From positions 124,001 through 188,000 of the forward strand of contig JAWLAT010000002.1 in assembly GCA_041395325.1 (NCBI GenBank): a stretch of DNA of 64,000 nt, read 5' to 3'. Shown here in pieces: positions 60,903-64,000 of this stretch (the first letter of the stretch is position 1; every line of letters begins with the position of its first letter). A model generated the notes under the pieces. That model worked only from the letters and a program-made list of their open reading frames with translations, ran no database searches and had not been told where the DNA came from. This DNA comes from JAWLAT01 sp041395325. Its GTDB lineage: Bacteria; Pseudomonadota; Gammaproteobacteria; Xanthomonadales; SZUA-5. Both the position numbers and the translations under genes were made by a program.

Positions 60903-61247
60903 TCAGAGATCGCCGGTCAGTGGCTGGGCAGGTACACGTCTGGGACGAGCGCGCTTGCGACTGCGCTCGGCCAGTTGCCGTGCCAGGCGCCGCAAGGCGT
61001 GATCCAGAGCCGACATCACCTCGGTGGATCGGGCCTCGCTGTGCAGTTGACCGCCATCGACCAGTTCGGCGGTGACCAGCGCACGCTGATCCACGCCGCC
61101 TTTGGGACCATTCTCGTCGACCAGCCGGATTCGCAGTGCGTGCAGGCGTCGATTAAAGCGATCCAGCAAAAAGCGAACCTGGCGCTGCACCAGGGAGTCG
61201 TGATCATGGTCTTCGACGCTGACTCGGGATAGCAACTGGATGCGCAT
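60903..61247 (-). CDS. HPF/RaiA-like ribosome-associated protein
   Basis: This 114-aa protein starts MRIQLLSRVSVEDHDHDSLVQRQVRFLLDRF. The beta-alpha pattern, including IRLVDENGPKGGVDQRALVTAEL and a second helix STEVMSALDHALRRLARQLAER, is that of the HPF/RaiA (sigma-54 modulation) fold. The C-terminus is basic. It may bind ribosomes under stress. The ATG at 61247 is chosen, as the frame upstream lacks family similarity. It lies 28 bp before the sodium-channel start and may be co-transcribed with it. Confidence 0.75.
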   Translation of the reverse strand: MRIQLLSRVSVEDHDHDSLVQRQVRFLLDRFNRRLHALRIRLVDENGPKGGVDQRALVTAELVDGGQLHSEARSTEVMSALDHALRRLARQLAERSRKRARPRRVPAQPLTGDL

Positions 61248-61312
61248 GGCCGCTCCTGCAAGGAAGGAAACATGGCTGACCGGGGAATGGCGCGAAAGTT
61301 CGCGTGAACTGA

Positions 61313-64000
61313 CTACTCGCTTGAATCGTGGAACACCGGTCGGTGTTCCCGCAGCCACTGTGCCATCTGTTCGGCCGGCAAGGGGCGGCTGGCCATGTAG
61401 CCCTGGTAGTAGTCACAACCGTGGCGCAGCAGAAAGTCCAGCTGTTCCGAGCGTTCGACGCCTTCAGCCAATACGTCCAGCCGCAGGCTGCGACTGAGCG
61501 CGATGATGGCTGCTGCGATCTCACCTTCCGACGAACGAGCGCTCAAGTCCTCGACAAAACTGCGGTCGATCTTCAGCGTGTGCACGGGGAAGCGCTTCAG
61601 ATAGGCCAGTGACGAGTAACCGGTGCCGAAGTCGTCAATCGCCAGCGTCACTCCGAGCGCGCGAAGGGCCACCAGCGTATCAACGGCCTGCTCGCCACCT
61701 TCCATCAGCGAGCTCTCGGTCAGCTCCAGTTCCAGGGAGGCCGCCGCCAGGCCGGTCTCCTCCAATACATCCTGCAACTGCCACACGACGCCCGGTTGTT
61801 GCAGTTGCCGGGCTGAAAGGTTCACTGCCAGCCTCAGCCCGGACAGTCCCTCGGCCTGCCACTGCACCATCTGTCGACAGGCGTTGCGCAGCACCCAGTC
61901 TCCCAGGGGCAGAATCAGGCCCGTTTCCTCGGTGACGCCAATAAAGCGCGCTGGCAGCACCATGCCGCCGCCCGGCGGGAACCAGCGAACCAGGGCCTCG
62001 ACACCGATGACCGCGCCATCACTGACGCGCATCAATGGCTGGTAGTAGAGCTGGAACTCGTCATTCAGCAGGGCGCGGCGAAGCTGTCCATGCAACGCCA
62101 GCCGTTCGTTGGCGGTACGAGTGAGTTCAGCCGTGTAGAACTGATAGGTGCTGCGGCCACTGGCCTTGGCCTGGTACATGGCCGTGTCGGCGTTGCGGAT
62201 GATGTCGCCCGACTGCCGCCCATCGGATGGATACAGCGCAATGCCGACACTGGCGCTGGCGTAAACCTCGTGTCCACCGGGCAGGAAGTAAGGCTCGTCA
62301 AACACCTGCAGCAGATTCTGGGCGGCCAGTGCTGCCTCGGCCGGCGAATCGATCGACTCGATGACCAGCAGGAACTCGTCACCACCCAGCCGGGCCAGCA
62401 TGTGGTTCTCACCCAGCTGCGCGTCGAAACGCTTGGCAATGCCAACCAGCAACTGATCGCCCAGATCATGGCCAAGGCTGTCGTTGACCGTCTTGAAACC
62501 ATCCAGGTCGATGAACAGCACGGCGATGCGATCGCGCTCCGGATCGGCACGACGCAGACACTGGTCGAGACGAGACTGTGCCAGCAGACGATTGGGCAGA
62601 TCCGTCAACGGGTCGAAATGCGCCAGTCGTTGCAGGCGTTCCTCGGTCTGTTTGAGGCGCGAAACATCCGTCAGCACTGCCACGTAGTGCTGCACCCTGC
62701 CCTGCTCGTCGCGAACCGCGTTGATCGTCGTCCATTCCGGGTGGGCCGCGCCGAGCTTGTCGCGAATCCATAACTCGCCCTGCCAGTAGCCCTGCTCCTG
62801 CAAGCGCTGCAGCAGCCGCTCCACCATGGCGCCGTCGTGACGGCCGGAATCCAGCAGGCGTGGATCCTGGCCCAACACCTCGGACTCGGCATAGCCCGTG
62901 ATCTCGCAGAAGGCGCGATTGACGCTGCGTATGGCCGGTGTGAGATCCGTGACCAGCACGCCATCGCGGGTGGCGTCGATGACAGCAGCGGATAGCCGCA
63001 GGCGATCTTCGCTGGTGTGGCGTTCGCTGACATCCAGCACGATGCCGACCATGCCGGTGACGTCGCCGCGCTCATCGCGAATCACGTTGCCTCTCGAGTG
63101 CATCCAGCGCTCACCCTTTTGCGGGAGCTGGACCCGATACTCGATGTCCATTGGCCGGCCCTTCTCCACCGCAATCTCAATGGAGCGTTCAACAGCAGGC
63201 AGGTCGGCCGGGTGTATCCGCTGACGCCAGGTCTCGTTGTCGACCGTGTCGCCCTCGGCGTCGATCTCGAACATCTGGTAGTGCTCGTGGGACCACAATG
63301 CCGTTCCAGCAGCACGATCCCAGACCCAGGCACCAGCCTGGACAGCCTCCAGCGTCATGCGTAGACGCTCTTCGCCCAGTTGCAGTCGGTCGACAGCGCG
63401 CATCTCCTCGATGAAAGCACCCAGCGCGTAAGCAGCGATGCGCAGCACGCGCTCTTCGCTGCTGCGCCAGTTGCGTTCGCGGCTGACCGAATCAAAACCC
63501 AGAAAGCCCCAGAAGCGATTGTCCAGAATGATCGGGACTACCAGCAGACTGAGAATGCCCTGGCTTTCCAGCAAGGCGCGCTCGTCCGGTGGAAACTCAT
63601 CGATGCGACCGCAGATCACCTGGTCGGCGGACAGCAATCCGACCCAGCGCGAGTAGTACTGACGAAGCGGCAGATTCTGCAGGTCCGGATTGTCGATTTG
63701 CGCCTCGATCCCGTCCCGGACCCACTCGTAACGCTGACTGGAGTAGATCTCGCCGTGAGTGGAATCCTCTCGGTTCTCAAACAGATAGACCCGGTCGGCT
63801 GCCGTTCCTTCGCCCAACTGAGCCAGGACCTTGGCGATGGCGGCTTCCGGATGCTGCCGCCCCTGCAACAGCTGCGGCACGGCCGATGCGGCCAGTTCGA
63901 GCGCGAGCGATGCTTCCTTGTGTTCGCCGATATCGACGACCACGCCATGCAGCACGCTGGGACCACCGTCGGGCGCGGCCTCGGACCAGGTGTGATCGTC
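61313..64000 (-). CDS. Multi-sensor GGDEF-EAL protein (5' end outside the window)
   Basis: The frame is open to the right edge (reading DDHTWSEAAPDGGPS before the GTG at 63955), so the N-terminus is missing. Visible order, numbered from that GTG: end of a PAS domain with PAC-like GVVVDIGEHKEA, GAF (about 20-185), PAS (195-312), PAS (320-440), GGDEF (445-605, RLGGDEF at 522-528), EAL (625-875, EALVRW at 653-658, DDFGTGYSS at 774-782). Both c-di-GMP synthesis and hydrolysis motifs are intact. No RxxD inhibitory site precedes GGDEF. Signals sensed are unknown. Confidence 0.93.
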   Translation of the reverse strand, partial: DDHTWSEAAPDGGPSVLHGVVVDIGEHKEASLALELAASAVPQLLQGRQHPEAAIAKVLAQLGEGTAADRVYLFENREDSTHGEIYSSQRYEWVRDGIEAQIDNPDLQNLPLRQYYSRWVGLLSADQVICGRIDEFPPDERALLESQGILSLLVVPIILDNRFWGFLGFDSVSRERNWRSSEERVLRIAAYALGAFIEEMRAVDRLQLGEERLRMTLEAVQAGAWVWDRAAGTALWSHEHYQMFEIDAEGDTVDNETWRQRIHPADLPAVERSIEIAVEKGRPMDIEYRVQLPQKGERWMHSRGNVIRDERGDVTGMVGIVLDVSERHTSEDRLRLSAAVIDATRDGVLVTDLTPAIRSVNRAFCEITGYAESEVLGQDPRLLDSGRHDGAMVERLLQRLQEQGYWQGELWIRDKLGAAHPEWTTINAVRDEQGRVQHYVAVLTDVSRLKQTEERLQRLAHFDPLTDLPNRLLAQSRLDQCLRRADPERDRIAVLFIDLDGFKTVNDSLGHDLGDQLLVGIAKRFDAQLGENHMLARLGGDEFLLVIESIDSPAEAALAAQNLLQVFDEPYFLPGGHEVYASASVGIALYPSDGRQSGDIIRNADTAMYQAKASGRSTYQFYTAELTRTANERLALHGQLRRALLNDEFQLYYQPLMRVSDGAVIGVEALVRWFPPGGGMVLPARFIGVTEETGLILPLGDWVLRNACRQMVQWQAEGLSGLRLAVNLSARQLQQPGVVWQLQDVLEETGLAAASLELELTESSLMEGGEQAVDTLVALRALGVTLAIDDFGTGYSSLAYLKRFPVHTLKIDRSFVEDLSARSSEGEIAAAIIALSRSLRLDVLAEGVERSEQLDFLLRHGCDYYQGYMASRPLPAEQMAQWLREHRPVFHDSSE

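Overview
The window is GC-rich, densely packed DNA with long shadow ORFs opposite the real genes. Gene content points to a gammaproteobacterium of the Xanthomonadales (Lysobacterales). The main evidence is a xanthomonadin-like aryl polyene pigment cluster with a XanB2-type chorismatase, two LacI-type operators resembling the xanthomonad xylan-regulon box, a long TonB-dependent receptor in a xylan locus, and RAYT transposases. No rRNA, tRNA or CRISPR array was recognised.

Layout. 1-5.5 kb is an accessory zone. It holds an IS3-family element (left end outside the window) inserted into the end of a RAYT transposase gene, the tail of a NucA/NucB-type nuclease toxin followed by an intact SUKH (SMI1/KNR4) immunity gene in AT-richer DNA, a tandem-repeat patch, a second full-length RAYT, and an unknown gene. 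5.7-22.4 kb is the pigment cluster. Leftward genes encode ACP, a COG4648 membrane protein, an ApeI-like dehydratase, an acyltransferase, a LolA-like protein (frameshifted), an MMPL exporter, an ApeP-like dehydratase, an FabG-like reductase and a secreted protein. Rightward genes encode a flavin halogenase-like protein, XanB2-type chorismatase, an acyl-activating ligase, ketosynthase, chain-length factor, glycosyltransferase and a second halogenase-like protein. Together they can make 3-hydroxybenzoate from chorismate, load it on ACP, extend it by ketosynthase/reductase/dehydratase cycles, possibly halogenate it, and transfer it to the outer membrane.

22.5-26.1 kb encodes an E1alpha/E1beta/E2 2-oxoacid dehydrogenase (branched-chain type likely). 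26.3-27.5 kb is a small sigma/anti-sigma-like operon. 27.8-35.7 kb is a complete leftward cytochrome c maturation operon, ccmABCDEFGHI (ccmD is a 56-codon gene), followed by yaiI and a zinc-ribbon gene. 35.8-43.3 kb holds housekeeping genes: DUF3293, a nucleotide-sugar epimerase, a ferredoxin/flavin reductase, an ABC-2 exporter pair, an SDR, and an acyl-CoA dehydrogenase behind a palindromic operator-like promoter.

43.3-57.6 kb is a glucuronoxylan utilisation locus in two divergent operons. Leftward are an ExuT-like transporter, a GH10 xylanase, UxaC and a remarkable 1266-residue GH2-GH10 fusion. Rightward are a TonB-dependent receptor, a GPH symporter, GH43 and a mutarotase. Two near-perfect 14-bp palindromes lie between them. 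57.7-64 kb has a TPR protein, a cold-shock protein with a clear terminator, a NaChBac-type sodium channel, an HPF/RaiA-like protein, and a multi-sensor GGDEF-EAL protein cut by the window edge.

The observations most worth following are the GH2-GH10 fusion, the paired halogenase-like enzymes with XanB2 in one pigment cluster, the orphaned NucA/NucB toxin tail with its immunity gene, the IS3 frameshift signal and insertion junction, and several families of inverted or dispersed intergenic repeats.
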